Positions 47,894 to 57,209 of a stretch of 64,000 nucleotides of DNA are shown in pieces. Each line of letters begins with the position of its first letter. Positions within the stretch are counted from its first letter, which is position 1. The notes under the pieces were generated by a model. That model had not been told where the DNA came from. It searched no databases and saw only the letters and a program-made list of their open reading frames with translations. Made by a program: the position numbers and the translations under genes. The stretch covers positions 17,465 to 81,464 of the forward strand of contig NZ_PYAS01000022.1 of the NCBI RefSeq assembly GCF_003014695.1, given 5' to 3'. The DNA comes from Dyadobacter jiangsuensis. Lineage in GTDB: Bacteria > Bacteroidota > Bacteroidia > Cytophagales > Spirosomataceae.

Positions 47894-49826
47894 ATCTCAG
47901 CAGTTTTCTGGTTAAAACCTTCTCATGTAACATTTCCAGGACTGTGTCAACGATTCCCCTGGCATCGTACCCGCATTCCCTGTATAGTTGCTGTACTGAG
48001 CCGTGTTCGACAATCCGGTCAGGTACGCCCAGGATCCGAATGTCGGCATAATAGCCGAACCTGGACATAAATTCGACCACCGCGCTTCCCAGTCCACCGA
48101 CAATGCTGCCATCCTCGACGGTAATGATATGCTGATAATTTTGGAAAACGTGGTGCAGCAAATTTTGATCGATGGGCTTGACGAATCTCATGTCAAAGAG
48201 CGCGGCAGCTATACCATGCGCTTGCAGATCGTCACAGGCCTGGTCGGCGAAGTTTCCCGGGTGTCCAAAGGAAAGGATCGCAATGTCGGCCCCGTCCCGG
48301 ATGAGCCTTCCCGTCCCGATTTTGATCTGCTCAAACGGCTGTTGCCAATCGATTGTGGCTCCCTGTCCGCGCGGGTAACGAATGAAAAAGGGCTGGTCTG
48401 AGCCTGGCAACTGCGCCGTATACATCAGGTTCCTTAGCTCTATCTCGTTGATGGGGGCACTTACAATAACCCCGGGCAGGCATCGGCAGTAGGCGATATC
48501 AAAAATGCCGTGATGCGTAGCACCGTCTTCCCCTACAAGCCCTCCGCGATCCAGACAAAACACCACCGGAAGTTTTTGAAGGACCACATCGTGGATCAGC
48601 TGGTCGTACCCCCGCTGCATAAACGAAGAGTAAATGTTGCAATAAACCTTCATACCATGCACGGCCATTCCCGCCGAAAAGGTTACCGCGTGCTGTTCAC
48701 AGATACCCACATCGAAGGTGCGGTCAGGCATCTTTTCCATCATGAGTTTAAGCGAGGAACCTGACAACATCGCCGGGGTAACAGCAGCGATGTTTGCGTT
48801 TGACGAGGCCAGCTCAATCATCGTATGACCAAAAACATCCTGGTACTTGGGTGGCGTGGGAGTGTTGGCGGCAGGTTTATGGATCGTTCCGGTAACTTTA
48901 TCAAACAGGCCCGGGAAATGCCACAAAGTCTGCTCTTTTTCCGCCGGCTCATATCCTTTACCCTTCGTGGTGACCACATGAAGGAGCTTAGGACCGGGAA
49001 TGCCTTTAAGGTCTTGCAACAAGCCTGTCAACTTCAACACATCATGCCCGTCGACCGCCCCGAAATAACACAGGTTCAGTGCTTCGAAAAAATTGGCCTG
49101 ATCCGCGAGCATACTCTTAATGCCGGACTTAACATGGTTAATAAGCCTTTTTGAATGCTTGCCAACCTCTTGCAACCGGTCCATGGTCTGGCCTACATTC
49201 TTTCTGATTTTGTTGTAGGTGCCCGAAAGCGCCAGTTGCGTCAGGTACTCTTTCAGCGCCCCGACTGCCGGATCTATCGACATGCAATTGTCATTGAGGA
49301 TAATTGTTAGGTTGAAGTCCATAGAGCCTGCGTGATTCAGGGCTTCGAAGGCCTGCCCGGCCGTCATCGCACCGTCGCCGATCACGGCAATATGCTGTTT
49401 GCTTGTTTCACCCTTTTGCCTGGCAGCGGCGGCCATCCCCAGAATGGCCGAAACTGAGGTAGAAGAATGTCCCGTCCCGAAAGTATCGTACACACTTTCT
49501 TCCCTTCGGGGAAACCCGCTGATCCCGTCGTACTTCCGGTTGGTATGAAAAACAGCCCTGCGGCCGGTTAGGATTTTATGCCCGTAGGCCTGGTGACCCA
49601 CATCCCAAACCAGTTGGTCATATGGGGTATCCATGGCATAATGCAGGGCCACAGCCAGCTCGACCGTCCCCAGGCTGGCCCCGAAATGGCCGCCATTTTT
49701 GCTGACGGATTCGATAATGAAGGATCTGAGTTCATCGCAAACCTGGGGAAGCTGTGCCAGCTGCATCTTCCGCAGATCAGCAGGATATTCTATTTGGTCA
49801 AGCAGGGGAAAGTCAACGTGTTTCAT
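47862..49826 (-). CDS. dxs: 1-deoxy-D-xylulose-5-phosphate synthase
   Basis: 654 aa, a full-length thiamine-diphosphate enzyme that condenses pyruvate and glyceraldehyde-3-phosphate in the first MEP step. Visible features are WDVGHQAYGHKILTGRR, the ThDP motif GDGAMTAG with the matching NDNCMSI, the GICEQHAV segment with the catalytic Glu, and DRGGLVGEDGATHHG. DXS is usually the flux-controlling enzyme, so a copy inside a terpene locus suggests boosted precursor supply. It lies 51 bp downstream of ispG. Whether a second, housekeeping copy exists cannot be seen here. Confidence 0.95.
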   Translation of the reverse strand: MKHVDFPLLDQIEYPADLRKMQLAQLPQVCDELRSFIIESVSKNGGHFGASLGTVELAVALHYAMDTPYDQLVWDVGHQAYGHKILTGRRAVFHTNRKYDGISGFPRREESVYDTFGTGHSSTSVSAILGMAAAARQKGETSKQHIAVIGDGAMTAGQAFEALNHAGSMDFNLTIILNDNCMSIDPAVGALKEYLTQLALSGTYNKIRKNVGQTMDRLQEVGKHSKRLINHVKSGIKSMLADQANFFEALNLCYFGAVDGHDVLKLTGLLQDLKGIPGPKLLHVVTTKGKGYEPAEKEQTLWHFPGLFDKVTGTIHKPAANTPTPPKYQDVFGHTMIELASSNANIAAVTPAMLSGSSLKLMMEKMPDRTFDVGICEQHAVTFSAGMAVHGMKVYCNIYSSFMQRGYDQLIHDVVLQKLPVVFCLDRGGLVGEDGATHHGIFDIAYCRCLPGVIVSAPINEIELRNLMYTAQLPGSDQPFFIRYPRGQGATIDWQQPFEQIKIGTGRLIRDGADIAILSFGHPGNFADQACDDLQAHGIAAALFDMRFVKPIDQNLLHHVFQNYQHIITVEDGSIVGGLGSAVVEFMSRFGYYADIRILGVPDRIVEHGSVQQLYRECGYDARGIVDTVLEMLHEKVLTRKLLRYESIQYSGQL

Positions 49827-49877
49827 AGAAAAACATTTGAAGATGAAGTTTCAGGCAAGCTTATTCAATCTGGACCT

Positions 49878-51818
49878 TCATGGCGGCTCGGCCCAGCTGC
49901 CTGACTCCTTGATCAGGCCGATCAGGGTCTCGACTACGGCCTGGTCTGATACGTTCCGCCTGACGACCTGATTTCCTTTATACAAAGAGATTTTACCGGG
50001 ACCACTCCCTACATACCCGAAGTCGGCATCGGCCATTTCGCCTGGCCCATTAACGATACATCCCATGATCGCTATCTTTATACCTTTCAAATGGCTGGTA
50101 GCGGCCCTGACTTTCTCGGTGGTCGACTGCAGATCAAAAAGCGTACGGCCGCACGAAGGACAGGATATGTACTCGCTCCCAGAAATACGGGTCCTGGTAG
50201 CTTGCAGGATACCAAAAGCAATTTGATTTACCGAGGCCAGGCTGGCGCCTGTTTCCGGAGCAACAAGCCACAGTCCATCCTTCCACCCGTTTAAGATCAA
50301 CCGGGCTGTGGCGGCTGTGCAGGCAATGCTGGGCTCGTCAAGGTTTTCCAGGTCTGGCCGGTGTTGGAAGATGACCGGCGGAAGACCGTCTATTTTCTGC
50401 ATTGGGCGGATACCTTGCAAGCAATCCGCCGGCGCGGTAGTTTTATCGATGCGAATCACTAGTACGGTCCGTCTTCGCTGTCTGTCCGTAAGGCCATCGG
50501 TGAACCCGGCCGCCAGGCTTGCAGGGACCATAACGAAATTCACGATATCTGAAACCGGGCCATCCGTCCCGTACTGCTTATGGTCAAAAAGCGGATAATA
50601 TTGGGCCCGATCGCCAAGCCGCAGCCATGCCTCTGCGGGAATGACGATCCCCAACGCTCCGGGAAGAGGAAACGATAACGGGGCCTGCGTAAAGACATAA
50701 TCTGCCGAAGCGTTGCTGATATTCCATTTGTCGGTTTCAGCATCATAATCATAACCCACTTCACCCAGCGTCTTTTGGGTTACCGGGTCTGTCTGGGAAA
50801 GGTCTGCTACCACAACCGGCAGCGAATTGCCCCCAATGTTTAGTATTTTATTGGTTCGTACCTTTGTACCACCTGCGTAGCCGGCCGGTTTTACTTCTAA
50901 TCTCTGGCCAGCTACTTTGGAAGCGCATGCATAGTTCTTTACAATACTGCGACATACAGGCAATTCTGCCTCAGGGGGCTCGGTGAGCGAGACCCGGATG
51001 GTATCGCCAATGCCGTCTTCCAGCAATGTGCCGATACCGATCGCCGATTTTATCCTGCCATCGTCTCCGTCCCCTGCCTCGGTCACCCCCAAATGCAACG
51101 GATAGCAATGTCCAAGCTCCTCTTGCATCGTGTGGACCAATCGATGATAGGCTTCCACCATCACCAGGGGGTTACTGGACTTCATGCTCACGACAATGTT
51201 GTAAAAACGAAGATCCTCCGCTATACGCAGGAATTCCATTGCGCTTTCAACCATACCGGGCGGTGAGTCGCCATAGCGGCTAGTGATCCGATCGCTGAGC
51301 GAACCGTGGTTAACCCCGACCCGTAGCGCCGTGCCATATTCTTTACAAATTTTGACCAGGGGCGCGAATCGTTGCCTGACCCGGTCAAGTTCATACAAGT
51401 AGCTGTCCTGGTCATAGACGATTGTTTCAAATTTTTTCCTACCGGCATAATTCCCTGGATTGACCCTTACTTTCTCGACAAAACGGGCAGCCAGTTCGGC
51501 CGCATTGGGTGTGAAATGGATATCCGCTACCAGCGGGACGTTACAGTCATTTCGGCGTAGCAAGCGGTGGATACTCAGCAAATTCTCAGCGTCCCGAAGC
51601 CCCGGCGCGGTGACGCGCACAAGGTCAGCTCCTGCGTCGGCACATCTGATAACCTGGTCAACAGTGGCGGCCGTGTCCATCGTGTCCGTGGAAGTCATCG
51701 TCTGCAACCGGATCGGAAAATCGCTTCCGATCAACAAATCACCGGCCTTCACTTGCCGGGTAGCCAACCGGGTTGCATCCAGCGTGTTTGGATATAAGAC
51801 ACTCATGTCTTTCTTCAT
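49878..51818 (-). CDS. ispG: 4-hydroxy-3-methylbut-2-enyl diphosphate synthase (flavodoxin/ferredoxin), long form
   Basis: 646 aa, the long three-domain form (with an inserted domain) typical of plants and Bacteroidota. The TIM-barrel start includes LQTMTSTDTMDTAATVDQ and VRVTAPGLRDA. The C-terminal iron-sulfur domain has YISCPSCGRTLFD and the third Cys in IMGCIVNGPGEM. It converts MEcPP to HMBPP, the substrate of IspH. The ATG at 51818 is used; a second ATG four codons on is possible. It lies 163 bp downstream of a terpene cyclase on the same strand. Confidence 0.94.
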   Translation of the reverse strand: MKKDMSVLYPNTLDATRLATRQVKAGDLLIGSDFPIRLQTMTSTDTMDTAATVDQVIRCADAGADLVRVTAPGLRDAENLLSIHRLLRRNDCNVPLVADIHFTPNAAELAARFVEKVRVNPGNYAGRKKFETIVYDQDSYLYELDRVRQRFAPLVKICKEYGTALRVGVNHGSLSDRITSRYGDSPPGMVESAMEFLRIAEDLRFYNIVVSMKSSNPLVMVEAYHRLVHTMQEELGHCYPLHLGVTEAGDGDDGRIKSAIGIGTLLEDGIGDTIRVSLTEPPEAELPVCRSIVKNYACASKVAGQRLEVKPAGYAGGTKVRTNKILNIGGNSLPVVVADLSQTDPVTQKTLGEVGYDYDAETDKWNISNASADYVFTQAPLSFPLPGALGIVIPAEAWLRLGDRAQYYPLFDHKQYGTDGPVSDIVNFVMVPASLAAGFTDGLTDRQRRRTVLVIRIDKTTAPADCLQGIRPMQKIDGLPPVIFQHRPDLENLDEPSIACTAATARLILNGWKDGLWLVAPETGASLASVNQIAFGILQATRTRISGSEYISCPSCGRTLFDLQSTTEKVRAATSHLKGIKIAIMGCIVNGPGEMADADFGYVGSGPGKISLYKGNQVVRRNVSDQAVVETLIGLIKESGSWAEPP

Positions 51819-51981
51819 TTAAGTAAGAGACACCTTCCGCCCCTGGATAGCATAACTACCCGCCGGTATTATCAATCAGGAATCTTCTATGGATAGCTCC
51901 GCAGACCTCCCTTCTTTGCATAAATTGCGCAAACACTCATGTATATACGATAGTTTCAGCTTTTCGATTGCCGGTCGTTTT

Positions 51982-52983
51982 CTATACATGGGTTAGTTTT
52001 TCCCGAAGCTCGGCCGCTGCCGGAAATGCCGCTTCATTGTACCGGTCCAACCTGGTCGATATATTTTTCCAGCCGCTTAAAACCATGCCCATATAATGGA
52101 CCCAGTTCACAACCGCATCCTGCCAGACCCCGAAATCCGGAAGCGAGGACTGTAAGCCTACAAATTCCTTCAGGTCTTGGTTATGCAGCCGCAGATTTTC
52201 CTGGCAAGCCTCTTCTAATGAAATTCCGCGTTGATGCTGTATCACCTTCACGATATTATAGTAAACACTATCAGTGGCTTCGTCTTTGGTAATCGACTGT
52301 ATTTCATTAAAATAGGTTACCAGCCGGCATGCCAGCGCCTGCAAACGCCTTATCACAGCATGATCATGTATTTCAGGCGGCAGAATGACCCCGGTCTCCA
52401 CTTCCGTCAATTGCAGAAAGGGATAAAGGCAAATGGAATCTTCCCTTAACGCAATACATTCCTCGATCGTTGGGAACGTTTTGTTTTTTTTATAGACCAG
52501 CTCCGTCCCAAGGCCAGTAAAATATCTGCTGATCATCTCTGAAAAGCGAACGACTGACGCCTGTGGAATGAATTGCAGTAATTCCTGCCTTAGCGATCCC
52601 AGCATTCCTCCCAGGGGAATTCCCACGTCGGACGAAGCGGCCTCTCCATTCAAAACAGCTAACGATTGTCTATGTACGTCAGGGATTTCCTCTGGGTTAC
52701 CCTCTTCGTATAGATCGTCATTGTATAGCGTCCAAAGCATCAAGCGGCAAATGGGCTTGAATCGGTCCAGGGAAGCTGTTGGGAACCAATGGGCAGCTAT
52801 ATGGGCAGTTTGTGTTTTTTTATATTTTTTACGAATTTCAGGACTATGGTCATAAAGCCACAAATACTCTCCATCAATCCATTGGCTGTCGGTAATCTCC
52901 TGCATCTGGGCAGCATAAGGGTTCTTTAAAGCAGGAAAGGGATACCTGAAATTAGTGCTAAGGAGTTCTCGCGCATTTACCAT
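51982..52983 (-). CDS. Class I terpene cyclase with strongly variant NSE motif
   Basis: 333 aa. The Asp-rich motif is DDLYE (89-93), and the NSE-type motif reads NEIQSITKDE (226-235): Asp is replaced by Glu in the second position and the final Glu is replaced by or shifted to Asp-Glu. The sensor Arg is probably Arg180 (IALREDS), 46 residues before the NSE Asn as expected. A late Arg-Tyr is present (LDRYNEA). The three metal ligands are thus kept chemically but altered. It is the first gene of the minus-strand precursor operon, so its product may be the main one made. Confidence 0.87.
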   Translation of the reverse strand: MVNARELLSTNFRYPFPALKNPYAAQMQEITDSQWIDGEYLWLYDHSPEIRKKYKKTQTAHIAAHWFPTASLDRFKPICRLMLWTLYNDDLYEEGNPEEIPDVHRQSLAVLNGEAASSDVGIPLGGMLGSLRQELLQFIPQASVVRFSEMISRYFTGLGTELVYKKNKTFPTIEECIALREDSICLYPFLQLTEVETGVILPPEIHDHAVIRRLQALACRLVTYFNEIQSITKDEATDSVYYNIVKVIQHQRGISLEEACQENLRLHNQDLKEFVGLQSSLPDFGVWQDAVVNWVHYMGMVLSGWKNISTRLDRYNEAAFPAAAELREKLTHV

Positions 52984-53491
52984 AGTTGGGGTTTTTAGAC
53001 TGCCTGCTCATGACAATAATATTTTGCCCCCTGCTTTCGAAAACAGGACAACATCGGGGATCAAATAACTTCACAAAAGGTAATTCAAGGAGAAAATTCA
53101 ACCATGAGATTACATCTGTGATAACGGCCGCTCTTTACGGGTGATTCGATCTAATATTGGATTACCACGCAGTACAAGACACTTTCCCGAATACAATATC
53201 CAGGCACTAGTCAAATTGCAGAAAATCAAGTTTTCTTATCGACACCACATATTCTTCCAGCGAAACGGTTCAGATCTTAATGGGTACAAGAAAATGCTTT
53301 AAAAAATGGGGCTTGTTAGAAGATACTGAACAAAGTAAGTGAATAGTTTTTTTATTGGCAATACTGGATTGAAGTTTTTTTGTAGAATTAATTCAAATGT
53401 TTTGCATACATATTTCTACCGCTATAGAATAATAACTAGACCGTGCCGTTGCACCCCAGGAAAGCCCATTCGTTGAAAGGGTGTCGTCGAA
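52984..53491. other. Intergenic region upstream of the terpene/MEP operon
   Basis: About 510 bp, A+T rich, between the terpene cyclase start and the mobile-element region. It should contain the promoter of the cyclase-ispG-dxs-ispH-idi run. I could not fix a promoter or operator. No gene was seen. Confidence 0.4.
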
Positions 53492-54093
53492 TTGCATTTT
53501 TATCGGTGGGAGGCCATAAGGACATGTAGACTTACCAAGGCCGACATACTGCACCTAGCCGATGAGAAAAATTTAGGCCGGGTAGAGTTCGTTCAGGAAA
53601 AGGTTTCCGGGAAAGTGTCCTGGCGAAACCGCAAAATCGGTCCGATCCTGGACGAGCTCAAAAAAGGGGATGTGATTTTGTTAAGTGAATTTTCCAGACT
53701 TGGCCGGTCGATGCTTGAGGTGATGGAGATTATCTCGATTGCTATGCAGAAAGGTATCCGAATTTATACTGTCAAAGGAGGGTGGCAACTGGACGACTCC
53801 ATCCAGAGCAAAGTGATGGCTATGGTTTTTGCGATGGCCGCCGAGATCGAAAGAGATCTGATCAGTAAGCGGACAAAGGAGTCTCTAGCTGCAAAGAAGC
53901 TGTCAGAGATAAAGCTAGGTCGCCCAACTGGTCCTGGAAAAGTAAACTAGGTCAGTTTAGACCAGAGATAGAAGCCCTATTGCTGAATGGTTCGAGCCAA
54001 AAGTACATTGCAGACCGTCACCGGGTGACCGAGGCAACCTTGTCAAATTGGATTAAAAAGAATAGTGTAAAAAGATATCATAAAGTTGCATAG
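53492..54093 (+). pseudogene. Serine recombinase (resolvase), frameshifted and N-terminally damaged
   Basis: The body matches resolvases: GDVILLSEFSRLGRSMLEVM, KVMAMVFAMAAEIERDLISK and RTKESLAAKK. The N-terminal start with the catalytic Ser (Y-x-R-V-S-T) is not readable. The frame stops at 53950 after GRPTGPGK, and one frame over the usual helix-turn-helix continues (QFRPEIEALLLNGSSQKYIA, then VTEATLSNWIKK) to 54093. Adding one base at about 53940 would rejoin them. Not functional. Confidence 0.75.
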
Positions 54094-54435
54094 CTACGGA
54101 ATTCTTCGAGTTTCGGTCACTTCAAGAAGCGGTTGCGACGGCAGTAGTGTTCGCCCCTCGAAACATGGCAATCTCATTTTACCGCTCATAATATAGTCTG
54201 GTACTAGTAGATCCTTGCTTTCTGGCATAGTGTCGAGCGGCGTACATAATATGTAGGAGTTCACAAGGCGATTATCATCTGCAAAAGTAAATATGCTACC
54301 GTGCGCATAGCTGGTACGAACATTTTCCATAGCCGTATAGTGTAACGACGTGCAGCCGCAGTCCGCCCCGGGCGTTTTGTCCCGACACGAAGACAATTGC
54401 AGACAGAATACCAGGGCACTGAATTGAAATTTCAT
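54094..54435 (-). CDS. Putative lipoprotein of unknown function
   Basis: 113 aa from the ATG at 54435, chosen because it gives a lipoprotein signal (FQFSALVFCLQLSSC) with a lipobox Cys about 17 residues in. Four more Cys lie in or near ADCGCTSLHY, PCFE and YILC. No family was recognised. It is squeezed between the dead resolvase and an IS element, so it may be mobile-element cargo or a stranded gene. Confidence 0.5.
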   Translation of the reverse strand: MKFQFSALVFCLQLSSCRDKTPGADCGCTSLHYTAMENVRTSYAHGSIFTFADDNRLVNSYILCTPLDTMPESKDLLVPDYIMSGKMRLPCFEGRTLLPSQPLLEVTETRRIP

Positions 54436-54874
54436 CGAATGAGAGATTTTAGTCATGTAATTCTACTATCAGTGACAATCCTTGTTGCGGATTAGTTGTA
54501 AAATGAAAATACTGGAAGGAAGTGCAAACCGATAGCAAGCGGTATAGCCTCATACGACATCGAGTTGCTAACAACTGCCATGTCAAGAATGGCAAAAGAA
54601 TTATGAAGAAACGGTGCAATTTGATGTTAAAATTCACATAAAAGTGATCACTTCAAGTAAGGCCAAGAGAGTATACAAAAAACGACCGAATAAATTGTCT
54701 ACGAAATTCAATAGATGGAATCCATAAAGCTCGCTGCACATTGGATCCCATTTATAGCGGCCTTTGAAAAATGACTTGGCCAGATTAAATTTAGGGCTTA
54801 TCAGCTATTGCAAACCTGAAGTAGGGTGTTAACAGAGTTTGAATTGCTTATCAGGGAACTGGAATCTGAGAAAC
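54436..54874. other. Intergenic region
   Basis: About 440 bp, A+T rich, between the putative lipoprotein and the IS5-family element. Nothing was recognised. Confidence 0.3.
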
Positions 54875-54877
54875 TAA

Positions 54878-55647
54878 GAATGTGTTTGGGAATTATATTT
54901 TGGCTGTAAGGAATGTTCGTTGTAACATCAATTGAATGTTGGCAAGAATGATCCAAGCAACCGAAGAAGATACTGTGTATTCGTAATCTTTGACAATTCT
55001 CCTGAAAAAGTTAGTCCAAGCAATTGATCGTTCAACCACCCACCTCTTGGCTACCGGTACAAACCCCTTTGCAGATTCTGGGCGTGAGCCTTTCTCAAAT
55101 TTGATATTGAATTCTTTCATTTTTCGAGCGAAAACGCCGTTGTAGGCCTGATCGCCGTAGATTTTTTCTAGGCGCTCGTTCTGGCAAAGAATATCAGCCG
55201 AAAAATTTAAAGCAGCACTGCCGTCAGGCTCATTTGCAGCATGAACGTGAGCAAACCATATTCTGCCATCCGTATCCACTAATAGCTGTCTTTTACGACC
55301 GTTCACTTTCTTGTTTGCATCTAATCCTCGCTTTTCAAAAATCATAGGAGAAAGCTTAATACTCTGACTATCAATGCAAAAAGCAGATAGATTCTCGTCC
55401 TTCTCATTCGCTTTTCTATCTAATTGGTTTAGGAAAACATTGATTTCAGCAAGCATATTATTCTTTTTCCAGCGATCAAAGTACCAATAGACGGACTGCC
55501 ATTTGGGAAAGCAAGATGGTAGATTTCGCCACTGGCAGCCGGTACGCAAGATGTAAAGCGGAGCATCTATAGTTTAATCAATTCTTTAACGTTTGGTCAC
55601 TGCAAAGATGGTACGATCCCCTTTCTCCACAATTCCCAAACACGCTC
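54878..55647 (-). mobile_element. IS5-family insertion sequence (770 bp)
   Basis: The ends are imperfect inverted repeats of about 17 bp, with GTGTTTGGGAATT on the left and its reverse complement on the right. TAA target duplications sit at 54875-54877 and 55648-55650. A three-base T-N-A duplication fits a subgroup of the IS5 family. The element is short because the transposase lacks its N-terminus. Confidence 0.8.
54893..55549 (-). pseudogene. IS5-family DDE transposase, N-terminally truncated
   Basis: 218 aa. Visible are RTGCQWRNLPSCFPKWQSVY, the first catalytic Asp in FCIDSQSIK, the second in YGDQAYNG, and the Glu in RWVVERSIAWTNFFRRI. The usual ~40 residues before RTGCQWR are missing: a stop lies about eight codons upstream in frame. 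Probably inactive or dependent on another copy. Confidence 0.8.
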
Positions 55648-55822
55648 TAATATTGGACGAAGAATTGCAAGATTGCCTTACGTCCAAAGATTATAATTAT
55701 GCTGATTATTTTCAGAAGGCGCTTTGGCGGATAGAGCGGAACTATAGAGCCACTACGACTTAAACGAAGTCCAACATCGCTGTGTATAGTCCTGAAATAG
55801 CTTTACACAGAAGCAAAAACGG

Positions 55823-56311
55823 ATGAAAGCAAAAAGGAAGGAGGTCACGATCAAAAATCGAAAACCTTGGGAACGACTTACTGAGGTGGAAAAGAAGCGG
55901 ATTGTTCGAGAGGTAAATTCGGGGTTACTTGGTCAACGCGCAGCTGCTCGCAAATATGGTCTGAGCCGCAACAGCGTTAGTGCGTGGATTGACGATTATT
56001 CATCGTTTGCTATTAAGCCTAACAATGTGGTAGAAGAAGCCGATGGAGATATGACTGAAAGCACCAAGACCCGTATTCTGGCCAAACAGGTCGAGAATCT
56101 TACAAAACAGCTTGCGAAGGCAAACCTAAAAATTAGCTCTCTGCAGACGTTAATAGAGGTAAGTGAGCAGGAGCTTCATATTAAAATCAGAAAAAAGTCT
56201 GGTACCAAACAGTTAAAAAATGAGGCAGAAACATCCCGGAGAAAGCCTGGGGAGTCTTTGTGGACTGTTTGGCGTCACACGTCAGGCTTATTACGAGGCA
56301 GCAGCGCATGA
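55823..56311 (+). CDS. IS3-family OrfA
   Basis: 162 aa as an open frame. The N-terminal helix-turn-helix (KRIVREVNSGLLGQRAAARK, then YGLSRNSVSAWI) binds the IS ends. A leucine-rich coiled coil follows (ENLTKQLAKANLKISSLQTL). The last ~30 residues overlap orfB in another frame. The frame relation to orfB is +1 rather than the usual -1 slip, so OrfB may be translated from its own ATG or an indel may be present. Confidence 0.8.
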   Translation: MKAKRKEVTIKNRKPWERLTEVEKKRIVREVNSGLLGQRAAARKYGLSRNSVSAWIDDYSSFAIKPNNVVEEADGDMTESTKTRILAKQVENLTKQLAKANLKISSLQTLIEVSEQELHIKIRKKSGTKQLKNEAETSRRKPGESLWTVWRHTSGLLRGSSA

Positions 56312-56610
56312 AAAGAAGACATCGATAATCCATTCACTAGTTTTGTCACTTGTGAGCGATTATCGGAACGACATCCCATTGATCGGAACTAGAAAACTAC
56401 ATTTCTTACTGCTGCCGGCTTTATTGGAGCATGGCGTGACAATTGGAAGAGATCAGCTGTTCGACCTACTTCGTTTCCATGGACTTCTGATACGAAGGCG
56501 AAAGCGAATGGTAAAGACCACAGATTCATCTCACTGGTTAAAAAAGTACCCTAACTTAATCAAAGATCTCATTGTAACAAAGCCTAATCAATTGTGGGTT
56601 AGCGACTTGA
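56220..56610 (+). pseudogene. IS3-family OrfB transposase, 5' exon
   Basis: It reads GSLCGLFGVTRQAYYEAAAH and IGTRKLHFLL to TKPNQLWVSDL, where the conserved TYI continuation is cut by the intron. The first catalytic Asp is in WVSD. The reading frame resumes at 58816 after the intron. Confidence 0.85.
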
Positions 56611-57209
56611 GTGCGCCATGAAGACACAGCTTTTTTTTTGCTGTGTTGGCTGATTATTGACCGGCAGTTGCAATACTGCCCTTTCCAACAAGGGAAGTTG
56701 GAAAGAAGGGGGCTGCAAAGCTCGCTGGGTGCTGCCAAGCGGGTGTCATAAGCAGAACAGCCTTAACTGTACCAGTAACAGGCCAATTCCTGTTAGCTGG
56801 GCTACCACAGAATCTATGATGAGACAACGAAGTATGCGCTGGAAGCCTCTGTACTTACTCACCAACCCTCGCTATCAGACTTGGCTGAGAGGGAATTCGT
56901 GGTCCGAGCGGATCGGTCTTTATGTTGCTGATCCCGGAATAAGTTTAACTGATTCGACGATGGAATTTCCCCCTAGCCATCGTTCCGTGCCACCAGGGGT
57001 AGAGCATGCCATCTAAGGATTCATAGGTCAATAATTGGAACATGGGAACTGAGAGTGATTCGCCTGTCAGGAAAACAGGCTATCGACAGCGACTCGGGAA
57101 GGATCACTCCCAGGACGGAGTCCGCGTAGTAGTCCGAGAACGGGAAAGCCGTTCACATGGCGAAGGCGGGCAGGGAATCGGTACAATTTCAAAACCGGAG
57201 AAGCGAACC

